The notes under the pieces were generated by a model. It saw only the letters and a list, made by a program, of their open reading frames with translations, searched no databases and was not told where the DNA came from. Shown piece by piece: positions 16,601-24,969 of a stretch of 46,036 bases of DNA; the first letter of the stretch is position 1, and every line of letters begins with the position of its first letter. The stretch spans positions 1-46,036 of the forward strand of contig NZ_JADEWT010000047.1 of the NCBI RefSeq assembly GCF_015207505.1, read 5' to 3'. Made by a program: the position numbers and the translations under genes. This DNA comes from Tychonema sp. LEGE 06208 (GTDB taxonomy: Bacteria; Cyanobacteriota; Cyanobacteriia; Cyanobacteriales; Microcoleaceae).

Positions 16601-17058
16601 AAATCTTGAAAAATAATCCGAGCATCTTGATATTTTTCCAGCGTGTCGCTCCACACATAAAAATCTCTTTCGTTACTGCCTTTCGGAGCGCGCCTCGCTC
16701 GCTGAAACCACTCGTGCTGGTCGGAAGTGTGGTTGACAATCAACTCAATAATGACTCTAATTCCCCGCTGGTGCGCTGCTTCTAAAAGGTTTTTAAAGTC
16801 ATCTAAGGTGCCGTAAATCGGGTTGACGGTGGTATAGTGAGATGTATCGTAGCCGTCGTCTCGGAGCGGTGAGGGAAAAAATGGCAGCACCCAAATGGCT
16901 GTTACTCCCAAATTTTGCAGGTAATCGAGTTTTTTTGTCAGTCCTTGAAAGTCGCCGATGCCGTCTGCATTGCTGTCGGCAAAAGCGCGAATTGGTACTT
17001 CGTAAATGATAGCATCTTTGAACCACAAGGGATCGTCATTTAACATTGAGATTGCCAT
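13663..17058 (-). CDS. treS: Trehalose synthase-maltokinase fusion (TreS-Mak)
   Basis: Bifunctional cytoplasmic protein of 1131 residues. Residues about 1-545 are a GH13 alpha-glucosyltransferase that interconverts maltose and trehalose. Seen there are [30 protein letters not shown] (nucleophile Asp), [11 protein letters not shown] (acid/base Glu) and [11 protein letters not shown]. Residues about 570-1131 are a maltokinase (Pep2-like, aminoglycoside-phosphotransferase fold) with [13 protein letters not shown] (catalytic Asp) and [17 protein letters not shown]. The product maltose-1-phosphate feeds GlgE glucan synthesis in organisms that have it; no glgE is in this window. ATG 17058 is preferred over the longer frame start at 17133, because the extra 25 residues are encoded by a TAATTGG-type repeat and the family begins near [14 protein letters not shown]. 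The role in osmotic or desiccation tolerance is inferred. Confidence 0.93.
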   Translation of the reverse strand: MAISMLNDDPLWFKDAIIYEVPIRAFADSNADGIGDFQGLTKKLDYLQNLGVTAIWVLPFFPSPLRDDGYDTSHYTTVNPIYGTLDDFKNLLEAAHQRGIRVIIELIVNHTSDQHEWFQRARRAPKGSNERDFYVWSDTLEKYQDARIIFQDFETSNWAWDGVAKAYYWHRFYSHQPDLNYDNPAVRQAILDVVDFWLALGVDGLRMDAVPYLYEREGTNCENLPETHAFLKQLRQHVDEKFPNRMLLAEANQWPEDAVEYYSAGDECHMNFHFPLMPRLFMALHMEDSFPISDILQQTPQIPNNCQWALFLRNHDELTLEMVSDEDRDYMYRVYAQDTQARINLGIRRRLAPLMGNNRRRIELMNALLLSLPGTPVLYYGDEIGMGDNIYLGDRNGVRTPMQWSGDRNAGFSRANPQRLYAPPIVDPEYHYESVNVEAQRGNPSSLWWWMKRLIAVRQRFQAFGRGTCEFLYPENRKVLAFVRTYQDEHILVVTNLSRFVQTAELDLSPFKGAVPVEIFGRTEFPPVGESPYFLSLSPHTFYWFTLTVKQEDFSVNGLNTDLPSLAIVGTWETAFSPKSQLSNMLISLLPNYLQSNRWFSGADRIIQSLEINEIVPVGYKNNAGEQSTVYILFLHLNYTEGMAETYVLPLGWEELKNEPDDRPTIARLQFPETKEVGVLFDAAGDKGFLSELLGAIATNASYQGTAGELVGIADNFLNSEQDLSQLEPYLFKKEQSNTSAGYGDRLVLKILRKFEEGINPELEIGHFLTNRHLLENYAPIAGELEYRTAGQKAVTVGILQKLIPDSRDALSYTLDALRDYFEQVMTVEAKYASDILSTSPEDYLPSALTAQMRQSSSLLADLSLEVPALARELISSYLASAELLGQRTAELHLALASDTENPAFAPENFTSFYQRSIYQYMRNLAGRTLLLLKKRLSKLPPETQKLGQILLNREDLLMERFKSILNLRITADRIRCHGDFHFGQVLYTGKDFVIIDFEGERNRPLSERRMKRSPLRDVAGMLQSFNYAVTMALRNEVESGMIRPENLPEMQQWANVWHRWVSLTFLKSYLSTAADASFLPKSVPELEVLLNAYILEKAVSELSDELQYRLDLAEIPLQRILQLLHVERQS

Positions 17059-17455
17059 AATTTGTCGGGGTAATTGGTAATGGTTATTTGGTAATTGAGA
17101 TTTAGTAATTAAGATTTGTTGTTTCAAATCCAAACTGATAGATCATAACTCATATCTTTGCCCAGTTCCTCATGCTAGCGGCATAGTTTTAATCGTAAAT
17201 TTTAAACGCAAAAATTATAAATTCTTAACTAAAATTTCATCATAAGATGCCATGAATTCTGCGATCGCGGATACAGCATAAAATTCGATTCTGGTGGCGG
17301 ATGCTGCATCGGTGCGGGCTCAGCAGACGCTACATACTGGCGGCGCTGCAGGCCCTACACGCGCAAATTTCCGGTCAAGTCCTCACCTTCTCTCAGTTTC
17401 CTCAAAGGTGTGGTATTTACTACCTCCCGGACGGTTGCCACGAACATACACTACC
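17059..17455. other. Intergenic region upstream of treS and psb35
   Basis: No convincing gene. The first part (17060-17130) is a degenerate TAATTGG-like repeat. A GC-rich patch at about 17290-17370 is open on the plus strand for 70 codons, but the product has no recognisable features and no ribosome site. The right end leads into the psb35 promoter. Confidence 0.5.
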
Positions 17456-17484
17456 TTGACATTCTCATTCACGGTTTGTTACAT
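17456..17484 (+). promoter_or_regulatory. Sigma-70 promoter of the Psb35-like gene
   Basis: TTGACA (17456-17461), 17-bp spacer, TTACAT (17479-17484) preceded by TG. It lies 40 bases upstream of the ATG at 17524, and AAGGA occurs shortly before the start codon. This is the best-formed promoter in the window. Confidence 0.65.
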
Positions 17485-17495
17485 TTGTTTACATA
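17478..17495 (+). promoter_or_regulatory. HLR1 box (RpaB-binding type) overlapping the -10 element
   Basis: GTTACATT-TG-TTTACATA fits the HLR1 consensus of two (G/T)TTACA(T/A)(T/A) half-sites separated by two bases. RpaB binds HLR1 in cyanobacterial high-light and photosystem genes. Overlap with the -10 element would mean repression in low light and release in high light (inference). Confidence 0.65.
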
Positions 17496-17523
17496 ACGCA
17501 ACATAAGTTAAGGAAAAACAGCC

Positions 17524-17751
17524 ATGACTATCGTAATCGCCCTTTTAATCGTCGGTTGGGTAGCAGCCTCAGTGATTGGCACTCAAGCATACTTCCTCGG
17601 CGAACAGTCAAAGCCCATCCACGATCGCAACTGGAACGACGAATCTTTTGAACAACTGGCAAAAGCTGTGACTGGAACAGATATTGATTACAGCGTTCGC
17701 GTTCCGGCTTACAGCATGGATGCTTACGGCAGCCGCACGATGGGCAATTAG
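17524..17751 (+). CDS. Probable photosystem II assembly protein Psb35
   Basis: Small protein of 75 residues with one N-terminal membrane helix (IVIALLIVGWVAASVIGTQA) followed by YFLGEQSKPIHDRNW and a soluble tail of about 40 residues. This pattern matches the cyanobacterial Psb35 family, which associates with high-light-inducible proteins and the CP47 module of photosystem II. The residues YFxGEQxKPIxxRNW are what I recognise. The gene has its own strong promoter with an HLR1 box and stands alone, followed by a hairpin at 17798-17835. The tail (SVRVPAYSMDAYGSRTMGN) is longer than I expect for Psb35, so the assignment is moderate. Otherwise it is a conserved single-helix thylakoid protein. Confidence 0.6.
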   Translation: MTIVIALLIVGWVAASVIGTQAYFLGEQSKPIHDRNWNDESFEQLAKAVTGTDIDYSVRVPAYSMDAYGSRTMGN

Positions 17752-17786
17752 TAATATTAAGTAGCAGGCTTGACTATTTTGAATAA

Positions 17787-17838
17787 CAGGCTTTCTGACC
17801 TGTTCCACAAGCAGATTAATTTTTGTGGAACAGGTAAT
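17787..17838. repeat. Direct repeat left of the second DUF433/DUF5615 module; also a hairpin
   Basis: CAGGCTTTCTGACCTGTTCC followed by ACAAGCAGATTAATTTTT and GTGGAACAGG. The part 17798-17835 forms a 13-bp hairpin (ACCTGTTCCACAA with its complement), usable as terminator of the Psb35-like gene. A diverged direct copy lies at 18458-18501 on the other side of the module. Confidence 0.6.
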
Positions 17839-17844
17839 AAATAA

Positions 17845-18217
17845 TTATCGAAGTGTAATCGGCAAAATTCTCACCCTAGACCGCGTTTCATCCACAGAAA
17901 TGAATGCCCCCGAATCAATTTGTGCCTCAAATTGATGGAACACTTCCACAATCAAACTCTCTATATTAGCAGGCAGCACGTCTTGAATACGTACTTGAAT
18001 GACACGCTAGAGCATCAGCTTGGGTTGCGGCCAGCAGTGCGCCAAAATCTAAATCATGAGTGAATACGGCATAGTCATTTACTCGCGCCCATTCCATAAT
18101 AACACGATCTGTGGCACGAGGATCGCCGACTGTAGACCAATGAAGAGACTCTATTCCGTATTTAGTAAATACGATAGTCCATTCAGGTGACAGATTCATA
18201 TCAATCAAAATTTTCAC
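17845..18217 (-). pseudogene. DUF5615 PIN-like gene with a frameshift
   Basis: The first 70 codons read as an intact DUF5615 protein: MKILIDMNLSPEWT, WARVNDYAVFTHDLDFG (candidate metal-binding Asp residues) and LLAATQADALA. At about 18002 the frame is lost; a one-base shift restores the expected C terminus (VIQVRIQDVLPANIESLIVE, then GAFISVDETRSRVRILPITLR), which ends at 17845. Read without the shift, the protein stops after 83 residues with an unrelated tail. The GTG start overlaps the TGA of the DUF433 gene by four bases, as in the first module at 1.5 kb. It is probably a recent inactivation, since the downstream part is still clean. A sequencing error is possible. Confidence 0.8.
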
Positions 18218-18444
18218 GCTATTTTGAGAGGAATTTCTACTTCTTCAACTCGCCAGGCTGCATAAGCAAGCGCTTCATATATATCTGCTTCTTCCAGGTA
18301 GGGATAGGCCTGCAAAATGCTTGACGGTGAGTGTCCCGATGCCATCAGTCCGACTATCGTGCCAACAGTGACTCGCAAGCCGCGAATGCAGGGTTTTCCT
18401 CCCATTACTTCTGGATTCAGAGTGATTCTAGTTAGTTGTTTCAT
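18214..18444 (-). CDS. DUF433 family antitoxin-like protein (second module)
   Basis: Protein of 76 residues with all DUF433 features: ITLNPEVMGGKPCIRGLRVTV (GGKPxIRGxRxTV), then VGLMASGHSPSSILQAYPYL and ADIYEALAYAAWR. It is intact and could remain as an orphan DNA-binding or antitoxin protein now that its DUF5615 partner is frameshifted. The sequence is clearly different from the DUF433 protein at 1.5-1.8 kb, so the two modules have separate histories. Diverged direct repeats lie on both sides of the pair (17787 and 18458). Confidence 0.85.
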   Translation of the reverse strand: MKQLTRITLNPEVMGGKPCIRGLRVTVGTIVGLMASGHSPSSILQAYPYLEEADIYEALAYAAWRVEEVEIPLKIA

Positions 18445-18457
18445 AATTTTAAACTAC

Positions 18458-18501
18458 CAGGCTTTCTGGGAAACAAGAAGATTTATTTTTGGTGGAACAG
18501 G
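18458..18501. repeat. Direct repeat right of the second DUF433/DUF5615 module
   Basis: CAGGCTTTCTGGGAAACAAG, AAGATTTATTTTTG, GTGGAACAGGC: an imperfect copy, in the same orientation, of 17787-17838. It is followed by a short GGACAGCCTGTTCC stretch just before the clpB stop codon. Confidence 0.55.
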
Positions 18502-18531
18502 CCGGACAGCCTGTTCCTAGCTGTTCGGTAA

Positions 18532-21492
18532 CTACAAACTGTTACCTACTAGCGCGGGGAGAGAGTCTTTTTTGCGAAACTGCAAACTGTTATTTTTGCA
18601 GTCGATCGCAATTGTATCGCCTTCGACAAACGCATTTTCCAGAATCTTGTTAGCCAGCGGGTTTTCCAACTCCCGCTGGATGGCGCGTTTCAAGGGACGA
18701 GCGCCGTAAACTGGATCGTAACCGACATCAGTGATGTGGTTTTTCGCCGCATCTGACAGTTCCAAAGTAATTTTTTGCTCCGCCAACAACCGCTCGATCC
18801 GCTTGACTTGAATAGTGACGATTTGCCGCAGTTCCGTCTTGCTCAAAGTGTGGAACAAAATTATCTCGTCTACCCGATTGAGAAATTCGGGTCGGAAGTG
18901 CGATCGCAAAGCAGTCATCACCCGTTTTAACATTTGTTCGTACTCTTCGTCTGTCTCCCGTTCTTGAGTCAAGGATTTTTCATTGTCATACTTGTTTTCA
19001 GACTTACTTTCAGACTTACTTTCCGTCTTACCTTCACTATCAATATCAACTCGCTGAGCTGACACCTCGACAGTACCATCATCAGCAACTTTATAATCTG
19101 TCTTGGGAATTGATACCTCCTTCGTTTCCTGCTTGCGACTAGCAGGTTTTTTGGGAGTTTTTTCCTTCTTCGCAAACACCTCTAAAATGTGATCGCTACC
19201 GATATTGCTAGTCATCACAATTACGGTATTTCTAAAGTCAACCACTCTACCCTGAGAATCGGTAATTCTGCCATCATCCAACACTTGCAGCAAAATGTTA
19301 AATACATCCGGGTGCGCCTTTTCCACTTCGTCAAACAGCACTACCGAATAAGGATGTCTCCGCACAGCTTCGGAAAGTTGTCCACCTTCGTCGTAACCGA
19401 CATATCCAGGGGGAGCTCCTACCAACCGAGAGACGCTGTGCTTCTCCATGTATTCCGACATATCGATGCGGACGATCGCATCATCGCTGTCAAACAAAAA
19501 CTCCGCCAACGCCCGCGCTAACTCAGTTTTTCCCACGCCTGTCGGGCCCATAAACAAGAAAGAACCGATCGGTCTACCGGGATCTTTCATACCAGCCCGC
19601 GCCCGCCGGATCGCCGCAGCAACCGCCGTTACAGCCTCCTCTTGACCGATGACTTTTTTGTGCAAATGGCTTTCCAATTGCAGCAATTTTTGGCGTTCCG
19701 ACTCTAACAATCGGTTGACCGGAATTCCCGTCCATTTCGCCACAATTTCGGCAATATCGCCCTCAGTAACTTTTTCCCGCAGCAGGGAAGAACCTTGAGC
19801 TTGCTGTTTCAAAAGTTCGGCTTCCTTGGCTTCGCGATCGCGCACCGCTGTTTCAAGTTTACCGTATTTCAACTGCGCGGCTTTATTCAAATCGTAAGCT
19901 CTTTCTGCTTGCTCAATTTGCACTCGCAGTTGGTCTTCTTCTGCTTTCAATTTATTGATGCCATCCAATAACTGCTTTTCGCCCAGCCACTGAGAGGACA
20001 ATTTTTCCTGCTTGACTTTTAAGATGTCAATCTCTGTTTTGATGCGTTCGATCCGGGGGCTGATGGTGGGGCTGGGAGAACCTTTTCCCTCGCCTTCAAT
20101 CGACAATTTTTCCATTTCCAACTGCATCACCCGGCGGTCGATCCCTTCCAGTTCCACGGGTTTGGAGGTAATTTCCATTTTCAAATGGGCGGCCGCTTCA
20201 TCTACGAGGTCGATCGCCTTATCCGGCAAAAAGCGATCGGAAATATAGCGAAAAGACAGAGTTGCAGCAGCAACTAGGGCCGAATCGGTAATTTTCACCC
20301 CGTGATGGCGTTCGTAGCGGTCTTTCAATCCGCGCAAAATTGAAACCGTATCTTCCACAGTCGGTTCGCCGACAAATACTTGTTGAAAGCGGCGTTCTAG
20401 TGCCGGATCTTTTTCAATATTCTTGCGGAATTCATCGAGAGTTGTAGCGCCGATGCAGCGCAATTCGCCTCTGGCCAACATCGGTTTCAACAAATTTCCG
20501 GCATCCATTCCCGAACCGGAACTGCCGCCGCCACCAGTCCCAACTACGGTGTGCAATTCGTCAATAAATAGGACAATTTGCCCGTCGGAATCGATAACTT
20601 CTCGCAGGACAGATCGCAATCTTTCTTCAAATTCACCTCGGAATTTTGCCCCAGCAATTAAACTGCCCATGTCGAGGCTGAATAGCTGGCGGTTTTTCAA
20701 AGATTCGGGCACGTCGCCGTTAACAATTCTCTGCGCTAAACCTTCGGCGATCGCAGTTTTTCCGACTCCGGGATCGCCAATTAATACTGGGTTGTTTTTT
20801 TGACGGCGCGAAAGAACTTGGACGACGCGGCGAATTTCTTCGTCGCGGCCGATTACTGGATCGAGTTTTCCTGCTTTGGCGGCTTCGGTCAAATCCCGGC
20901 CGTATTTGCTGAGGGCGTCGGAATTGGCTTCGCTATCTCCTTGGGGTTTAGGGTTGCGGAGGCCCGCTTTCCCCGTTTCGGAACTTTTTTCTGAGACTTT
21001 AGCGGCGGCGCGGACTGATTTGATTGCTTCTTCGAGTTTTGGTCGATCGATCGTCCCTGGGGCCGGTTTGCGATCGTAACCGGGGCGACCGGGGGGCCCA
21101 TCGCCCCTAGTCAGCAATCGCCTACCAACTCGTTCATCTTCTACTAAGCCAATTAATAAATGTTCAATGGCGATAAAATTATCTTGCCCAGTCTGTCTGG
21201 CAGACTCAGCAGCATCTAACATCACGTCTAAGCCGCGACCGAGGTATAGTTGGTCAGCGTTGGTAACTTTGGGCTGTCGTTTGGCAAAAGCTTCTAACTG
21301 TTGCGCTAAGCGGGTTACATCTACTCCAGCCAAGCTGAGAATCGTGTTTGCTGTCGCGAGCTGTTCGAGAATGGCGATCGCTAAATGTTCAACCTCTAGC
21401 TGCTGATTGGCAAAGCGGCGGGCTACATCCTGGGATTTGACAATCGCTTCCCAGGCTTCATCGGTAAATTTGCTAGGGTCTGTTGGCTGCAC
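18532..21492 (-). CDS. clpB: ATP-dependent disaggregase ClpB, long form
   Basis: Hexameric AAA+ chaperone that pulls apart protein aggregates with DnaK. It has the Clp N domain (about 1-145), first ATPase ([10 protein letters not shown]), a coiled-coil M domain (about 430-530 region) and second ATPase ([10 protein letters not shown], then the [12 protein letters not shown] box). At 986 residues it is about 100 longer than usual ClpB. Most of the excess is one charged, low-complexity insert of about 70 residues (DNA about 18950-19180) directly after [11 protein letters not shown] in the second ATPase. A smaller Gly/Pro/Ser-rich extension joins the N domain to the first ATPase. GTG 21492 is preferred: GAGGAAG precedes it and the protein then starts [14 protein letters not shown], as ClpB does. 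It is transcribed alone. Heat-shock control is likely but no operator was recognised. Confidence 0.93.
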   Translation of the reverse strand: MQPTDPSKFTDEAWEAIVKSQDVARRFANQQLEVEHLAIAILEQLATANTILSLAGVDVTRLAQQLEAFAKRQPKVTNADQLYLGRGLDVMLDAAESARQTGQDNFIAIEHLLIGLVEDERVGRRLLTRGDGPPGRPGYDRKPAPGTIDRPKLEEAIKSVRAAAKVSEKSSETGKAGLRNPKPQGDSEANSDALSKYGRDLTEAAKAGKLDPVIGRDEEIRRVVQVLSRRQKNNPVLIGDPGVGKTAIAEGLAQRIVNGDVPESLKNRQLFSLDMGSLIAGAKFRGEFEERLRSVLREVIDSDGQIVLFIDELHTVVGTGGGGSSGSGMDAGNLLKPMLARGELRCIGATTLDEFRKNIEKDPALERRFQQVFVGEPTVEDTVSILRGLKDRYERHHGVKITDSALVAAATLSFRYISDRFLPDKAIDLVDEAAAHLKMEITSKPVELEGIDRRVMQLEMEKLSIEGEGKGSPSPTISPRIERIKTEIDILKVKQEKLSSQWLGEKQLLDGINKLKAEEDQLRVQIEQAERAYDLNKAAQLKYGKLETAVRDREAKEAELLKQQAQGSSLLREKVTEGDIAEIVAKWTGIPVNRLLESERQKLLQLESHLHKKVIGQEEAVTAVAAAIRRARAGMKDPGRPIGSFLFMGPTGVGKTELARALAEFLFDSDDAIVRIDMSEYMEKHSVSRLVGAPPGYVGYDEGGQLSEAVRRHPYSVVLFDEVEKAHPDVFNILLQVLDDGRITDSQGRVVDFRNTVIVMTSNIGSDHILEVFAKKEKTPKKPASRKQETKEVSIPKTDYKVADDGTVEVSAQRVDIDSEGKTESKSESKSENKYDNEKSLTQERETDEEYEQMLKRVMTALRSHFRPEFLNRVDEIILFHTLSKTELRQIVTIQVKRIERLLAEQKITLELSDAAKNHITDVGYDPVYGARPLKRAIQRELENPLANKILENAFVEGDTIAIDCKNNSLQFRKKDSLPALVGNSL

Positions 21493-21876
21493 GTTGCTTC
21501 CTCGCAATCAAGGGGATTCCTGTTGTTATCCGTTAATATATCGTCTCACAACCATCATAATCTTTAAACACGATTGTGAATCTATGAGTGCGGTTAATTC
21601 TGCCGAAGTTGCAACATAATTGAGCTTTTGCAAAAGCTTGCAGCCCGCAATCCAAGGAGATTTTTTGTACTCTGCGACCGCAGCGCGCGATCGAACTTAT
21701 GAAAATACAGTAGTTCCCCATTCTCTCAACTACTCCAGAGAATCGCCATTCCCCTAAGTTCGTAGTGAGGACTTTAGTCCGCATTCATGAAGGACTTTAG
21801 TCCTCCCTACGAACCTTTTTATTGGTATGTTTAACCTTTATAGATTGCCATAACGTTGTTTGATATTCTAAAATTT
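21493..21876. other. Divergent region between clpB and the MBOAT gene
   Basis: No gene seen. It holds a palindromic repeat (21759-21813) and AT-rich DNA at both ends that must contain two divergent promoters. No convincing heat-shock operator (CIRCE) was found upstream of clpB. Confidence 0.5.
21759..21813. repeat. Palindromic repeat with GGACTTTAGTCC core
   Basis: Two arms of 22 bases (21759-21780, ending GAGGACTTTAGTCC; and 21792-21813, starting GGACTTTAGTCCTCC) form an imperfect inverted repeat around 11 bases; each arm also contains its own GGACT..AGTCC palindrome. Relatives with the same core are at 35627, 38869 and 43506. Confidence 0.65.
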
Positions 21877-23292
21877 ATGCTATTTCCAACTTACCAATTC
21901 CTAGTATTTTTTCTGATTATTTTTAGCATAATTATATCCTTGAAGTCCCAAGTCGGTTTATATAAAATCGTCTTGCTCATTTCCAGTTTATTATTTTATT
22001 CATTTTGGAGTTTCGACTTTCTCTTACTCCTAGTTTTAGGTACTGCCTACAATTATATCATTCTCCGAGCCACCTGCTACGGCAAATATAAAAAACTTGC
22101 CTTAATTTCCGGCATAATTTTCAACATAGCCAACCTCGGCATCTTTAAATATTGCAACTTCTTTGTAACATCCTTGTTTGAGGTACTCAACCAACTACAA
22201 ATTCCCGCCAGCATTCAAATGTTGCAAATAATCGCCCCAGTCGGCGTATCCTTCTACACATTTAGAATGATTTCCCATTTAATCGACTGCTACCAAAAGA
22301 AAATCCCCTGTCCGAAATTTGTAGACTACGCCACATACATTACCTACTTTCCCCAAATTGCCTCCGGGCCCATATCGCGGCCTAGGGAGTTTTACACCCA
22401 GCTAAATTCACCCAAAAAATACGACTATCAAATCGAAGAAGTCATCGTTTTAATTTTGTCTGGACTATTCAAAAAATATACTTTATCGAGTTTTTTATTT
22501 AACTTCACCCAACTCCCATTCACAGTTCCCCAGCAATACAGCAGCATCGATTTAATTCTCGCGGCAATTTCCTATTCCTGTTTAATTTACGTAGATTTTA
22601 GCGGCTACTCGGATTTAGCTAACGGCATCTCTTGTTTGCTGGGTTTCAAACCCATTGCCAACTTTAATATGCCATACCGATCGCTCAGCTTGCAAGAATT
22701 TTGGAAAAGATGGCACATCAGTCTTTCCGAGTGGCTGAGAGATTACGTTTACTTCCCCTTGGGCGGCAATAAATACGGGAAATTAAGGAAGTACGTAAAT
22801 TTACTGATAACAATGGCGATCGGCGGATTTTGGCACGGCGCAGGTTTAAACTTTATTGTCTGGGGAACAATTCACGGTTTAGGATTGATTGTCAACCATT
22901 TATGCAAAGATATTCCCCAAGCTATCCACCTAAAATTAGACTATTCCTTTCCCCGACTTGCTAAATTTTGCAGTTGGCTGCTAACATTTAGCTTTGTGAC
23001 TTGTAGCTGGGTATTTTTCGGCACGCCCAACTGGGAAACTGCAATGAATTTTTTTCAGGGAATTCTGAATTTTTCCGCTGCAACTTTTCAATTTAACTTT
23101 TGGCAATTGTATTTAGTAATTGCCATCATTGGCGCGATCAACATTTGGGGCGAGAGAATTTCCCAACTCTTGCAAAGAGTATTTTCCTTAAAAAATATAT
23201 TCTTGAGAGTTGTCTTAGTTTCGCTGTTCGTGTATGCTATTTTGATGTTGGGGCCGAGCACCGTCCCACCTTTTATTTACTTTAATTTCTAA
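21877..23292 (+). CDS. MBOAT family O-acyltransferase (AlgI-like)
   Basis: Integral membrane protein of 471 residues with about ten hydrophobic segments. The MBOAT signature is present: SLQEFWKRWHISLSEWLRDY, YFPLGGNKYG and the segment GGFWHGAGLNFIVWG with the catalytic His (WHG). AlgI-type members move acetyl groups across the membrane to polysaccharide or other outside acceptors. ATG 21877 is preferred to TTG 21856 because relatives start MLF(N/P)S/TY-F, which is what MLFPTYQFLVFF gives; there is no clear ribosome site. The downstream gene encodes an SGNH protein of DUF459, the usual partner that completes acyl transfer outside. The acceptor is unknown. Confidence 0.9.
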   Translation: MLFPTYQFLVFFLIIFSIIISLKSQVGLYKIVLLISSLLFYSFWSFDFLLLLVLGTAYNYIILRATCYGKYKKLALISGIIFNIANLGIFKYCNFFVTSLFEVLNQLQIPASIQMLQIIAPVGVSFYTFRMISHLIDCYQKKIPCPKFVDYATYITYFPQIASGPISRPREFYTQLNSPKKYDYQIEEVIVLILSGLFKKYTLSSFLFNFTQLPFTVPQQYSSIDLILAAISYSCLIYVDFSGYSDLANGISCLLGFKPIANFNMPYRSLSLQEFWKRWHISLSEWLRDYVYFPLGGNKYGKLRKYVNLLITMAIGGFWHGAGLNFIVWGTIHGLGLIVNHLCKDIPQAIHLKLDYSFPRLAKFCSWLLTFSFVTCSWVFFGTPNWETAMNFFQGILNFSAATFQFNFWQLYLVIAIIGAINIWGERISQLLQRVFSLKNIFLRVVLVSLFVYAILMLGPSTVPPFIYFNF

Positions 23293-23351
23293 AAAAGCAA
23301 ATAAATCCACCTAATTAAACGTAAAATAGCGATCGCTAAAAAGATTCCTGT

Positions 23352-23482
23352 ATATAGCATTTGTCAGAAACATGAGGTACTCTCGTGGCCAAACCGGCCA
23401 AACCGGCCAAACCGGCCAAACCGGCCAAACCGGCCAAACCGGCCAAACCGGGCATACCTCACTTTACTGAGAAAGGCTATAT
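23352..23482. mobile_element. TATAGC...GCTATA element A carrying a 9-bp tandem repeat
   Basis: Bounded by ATATAGC (23352) and GCTATAT (23476-23482). The left flank has CATGAGGTACTCTC and the right flank has CATACCTCACTTT and TGAGAAAGG, so the inner flanks are inverted (GAGGTA/TACCTC). The centre is GGCCAAACC repeated seven times perfectly (23387-23449). Element B at 38683 has the same flanks but an unrelated centre. Confidence 0.7.
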
Positions 23483-23484
23483 GT

Positions 23485-23512
23485 CTTCTTCCTTCTTCCT
23501 TCTTCCTTCTTC
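23485..23512. repeat. Heptamer CTTCTTC x4
   Basis: Four perfect tandem units immediately right of element A. The complement is a rotation of GGAAGAA, the same heptamer type as the array at 43383-43438. Confidence 0.7.
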
Positions 23513-23547
23513 CTGATGACGTTGGACGTTCGCTAGGAGGGGACAGC

Positions 23548-23746
23548 ACTAATGACTAATAACTAATAACTAATAACTAATAACTAATAACCAATAACTA
23601 ATAACTAATAACCAATAACTAATAACTAATAACCCATAACCAATAACTAATAATCCATAACCAATAACTAATAACTAATAACCCATAACCAATAACTAAT
23701 AACCAATAACCAATAACCAATAACTAATAACCAATAACTAATGACT
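23548..23746. repeat. Long heptamer array (ACTAATA type, about 28 units)
   Basis: About 199 bp of 7-bp units, mostly TAACTAA with TAACCAA, TAACCCA and TAATCCA variants. It ends four bases before the ATG at 23751, replacing the normal leader of that gene. It fits the short tandemly repeated repetitive (STRR) heptamers known from filamentous cyanobacteria. Confidence 0.9.
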
Positions 23747-23750
23747 TCCT

Positions 23751-24737
23751 ATGAAAGATCGAGAAATCTTACTGATAGTTACTTCTGTAATTCTCACTTT
23801 AATATTTTCCAACTTATCCTTATTTCTCAAAAGCTTTGCTTCAACTCCTTTCGCAACTCCCGAAATCAAACAAGCAGCGCGGCAGATAGAAATAGACAGT
23901 TTCAGGAAATCAGAACAAGATTTTTGGAGCAAAATCAAAGATATCAATTTCGATAGCATCCCCAAAAAAGCCGAAACTTCTCCAGTCCAAACCGCCACAA
24001 AATCCGCACCTCCTCCCCCAAAACCTGCAAAAAAACCAACTCCAGCCAAACCCAAACTAACCGTACCTTATCGCAAATTTTTATTTATTGGAGATTCCGT
24101 AATGTTCGACTTAGGAATTCAACTCCAGAACACTCTTAAGAACAAATACAACATCGCTGATACAAAACTTGACTACAAAGTATCCAGCGGATTAAATCGG
24201 ATAGATTATTATGACTGGTATGCCAGAACCAGCAAAATCATCCAGGATTACCGCCCAGATGTAGTGATAATTTTGTTTGGAGGAAACGACCCTCAAGATA
24301 TCATTGATTCTCAAGGAAAATATCGGGCAATTCTGACCCCAGAATGGCAAAAAGCTTATCAAGAAAGAGTTGACAAATATGCTAAGTTACTTGGCTCGTC
24401 CTCCGTGAGAAAAGTGTATTGGATAGGTCAATCTAACTCTAATAAATCGCGGTATATCAAAGCTTTTCCTGTCCTGAACAATATTTATAAAAATGCTAAA
24501 AAAGCTTCTCCCAAAATTGAATTTATTTCTACTTGGGAAACCTTTGCAGAATCGGGAAAATTTGTTCCGATAGTTGCTGATAAATCGGGGAAGCGAGGCT
24601 ATGTAAAAATTAATGACGGCGTGCATTTTACCTCCCACGGAGCTCACATTATCAGCGACGTAATCGTTGACAAAATGGCCGCCGACAAAATATTAAAATC
24701 TCCCCAACCTCCCAAATCTCCCAAAAAGAAACCCTAA
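23751..24737 (+). CDS. SGNH hydrolase-like protein, DUF459 family
   Basis: Protein of 328 residues with an N-terminal membrane anchor (about 6-28: LLIVTSVILTLIFSNLSLF). A Pro/Ala/Lys-rich linker follows (about 85-105), then an extracytoplasmic SGNH fold: FIGDSVMFDLG (catalytic Ser in GDS), IILFGGNDPQD (GND block) and NDGVHFTSHGAH (Asp/His). DUF459 proteins are usually encoded beside MBOAT acyltransferases, as here, and probably transfer or remove the acyl group on the outside. The start codon directly follows a heptamer array and lacks a Shine-Dalgarno site, so translation may depend on the array or on the upstream gene. Pairing and fold are clear; the substrate is not. Confidence 0.85.
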   Translation: MKDREILLIVTSVILTLIFSNLSLFLKSFASTPFATPEIKQAARQIEIDSFRKSEQDFWSKIKDINFDSIPKKAETSPVQTATKSAPPPPKPAKKPTPAKPKLTVPYRKFLFIGDSVMFDLGIQLQNTLKNKYNIADTKLDYKVSSGLNRIDYYDWYARTSKIIQDYRPDVVIILFGGNDPQDIIDSQGKYRAILTPEWQKAYQERVDKYAKLLGSSSVRKVYWIGQSNSNKSRYIKAFPVLNNIYKNAKKASPKIEFISTWETFAESGKFVPIVADKSGKRGYVKINDGVHFTSHGAHIISDVIVDKMAADKILKSPQPPKSPKKKP

Positions 24738-24812
24738 ACTTCAGTTTGCTAACGGTGCAGGGGCGCGGCATTGTTATATCAAATCCGGGTTTTGGATACC
24801 CTCGATCGACCA

Positions 24813-24858
24813 GTCGGCGCAGGCCGACTTTGTTTGTGTAGACGCGGTTTCAACCGCC
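24813..24858. repeat. Dispersed repeat, copy 3
   Basis: GTCGGCGCAGGCCGACTTTG, then TTTGTGTAGACGCGG and TTTCAACCGCC: the best-formed member of the family also seen at 13109 and 13535. The ends GGCGCAGGCC and GCGGTTTCAACCGC can each form a small hairpin. Confidence 0.6.
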
Positions 24859-24969
24859 GGATCGTAAAGGGGTTATCTTCCCCGGATTTGCTATCACTAG
24901 GATGCGCCAGAACTAGAGTTAGAAACTAACTCCAAAAGTTGGTTTCCGGGTATCCTAAAAAGAGAGTTT

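Noticed and set aside
17059-17133. N-terminal extension of the trehalose synthase fusion from 17133
   Set aside because: The extra 25 residues come from a TAATTGG-like repeat and are absent from the family start; ATG 17058 fits better.
17294-17506. 70-codon plus-strand frame upstream of the Psb35-like gene
   Set aside because: It runs through the promoter and HLR1 box, has no ribosome site and no recognisable sequence.
23364-23549. Minus-strand frame with repeated RFG tripeptides, like an RGG-type protein
   Set aside because: It is only the translation of the 9-bp GGCCAAACC array; there is no ribosome site and the ends run into unrelated repeats.
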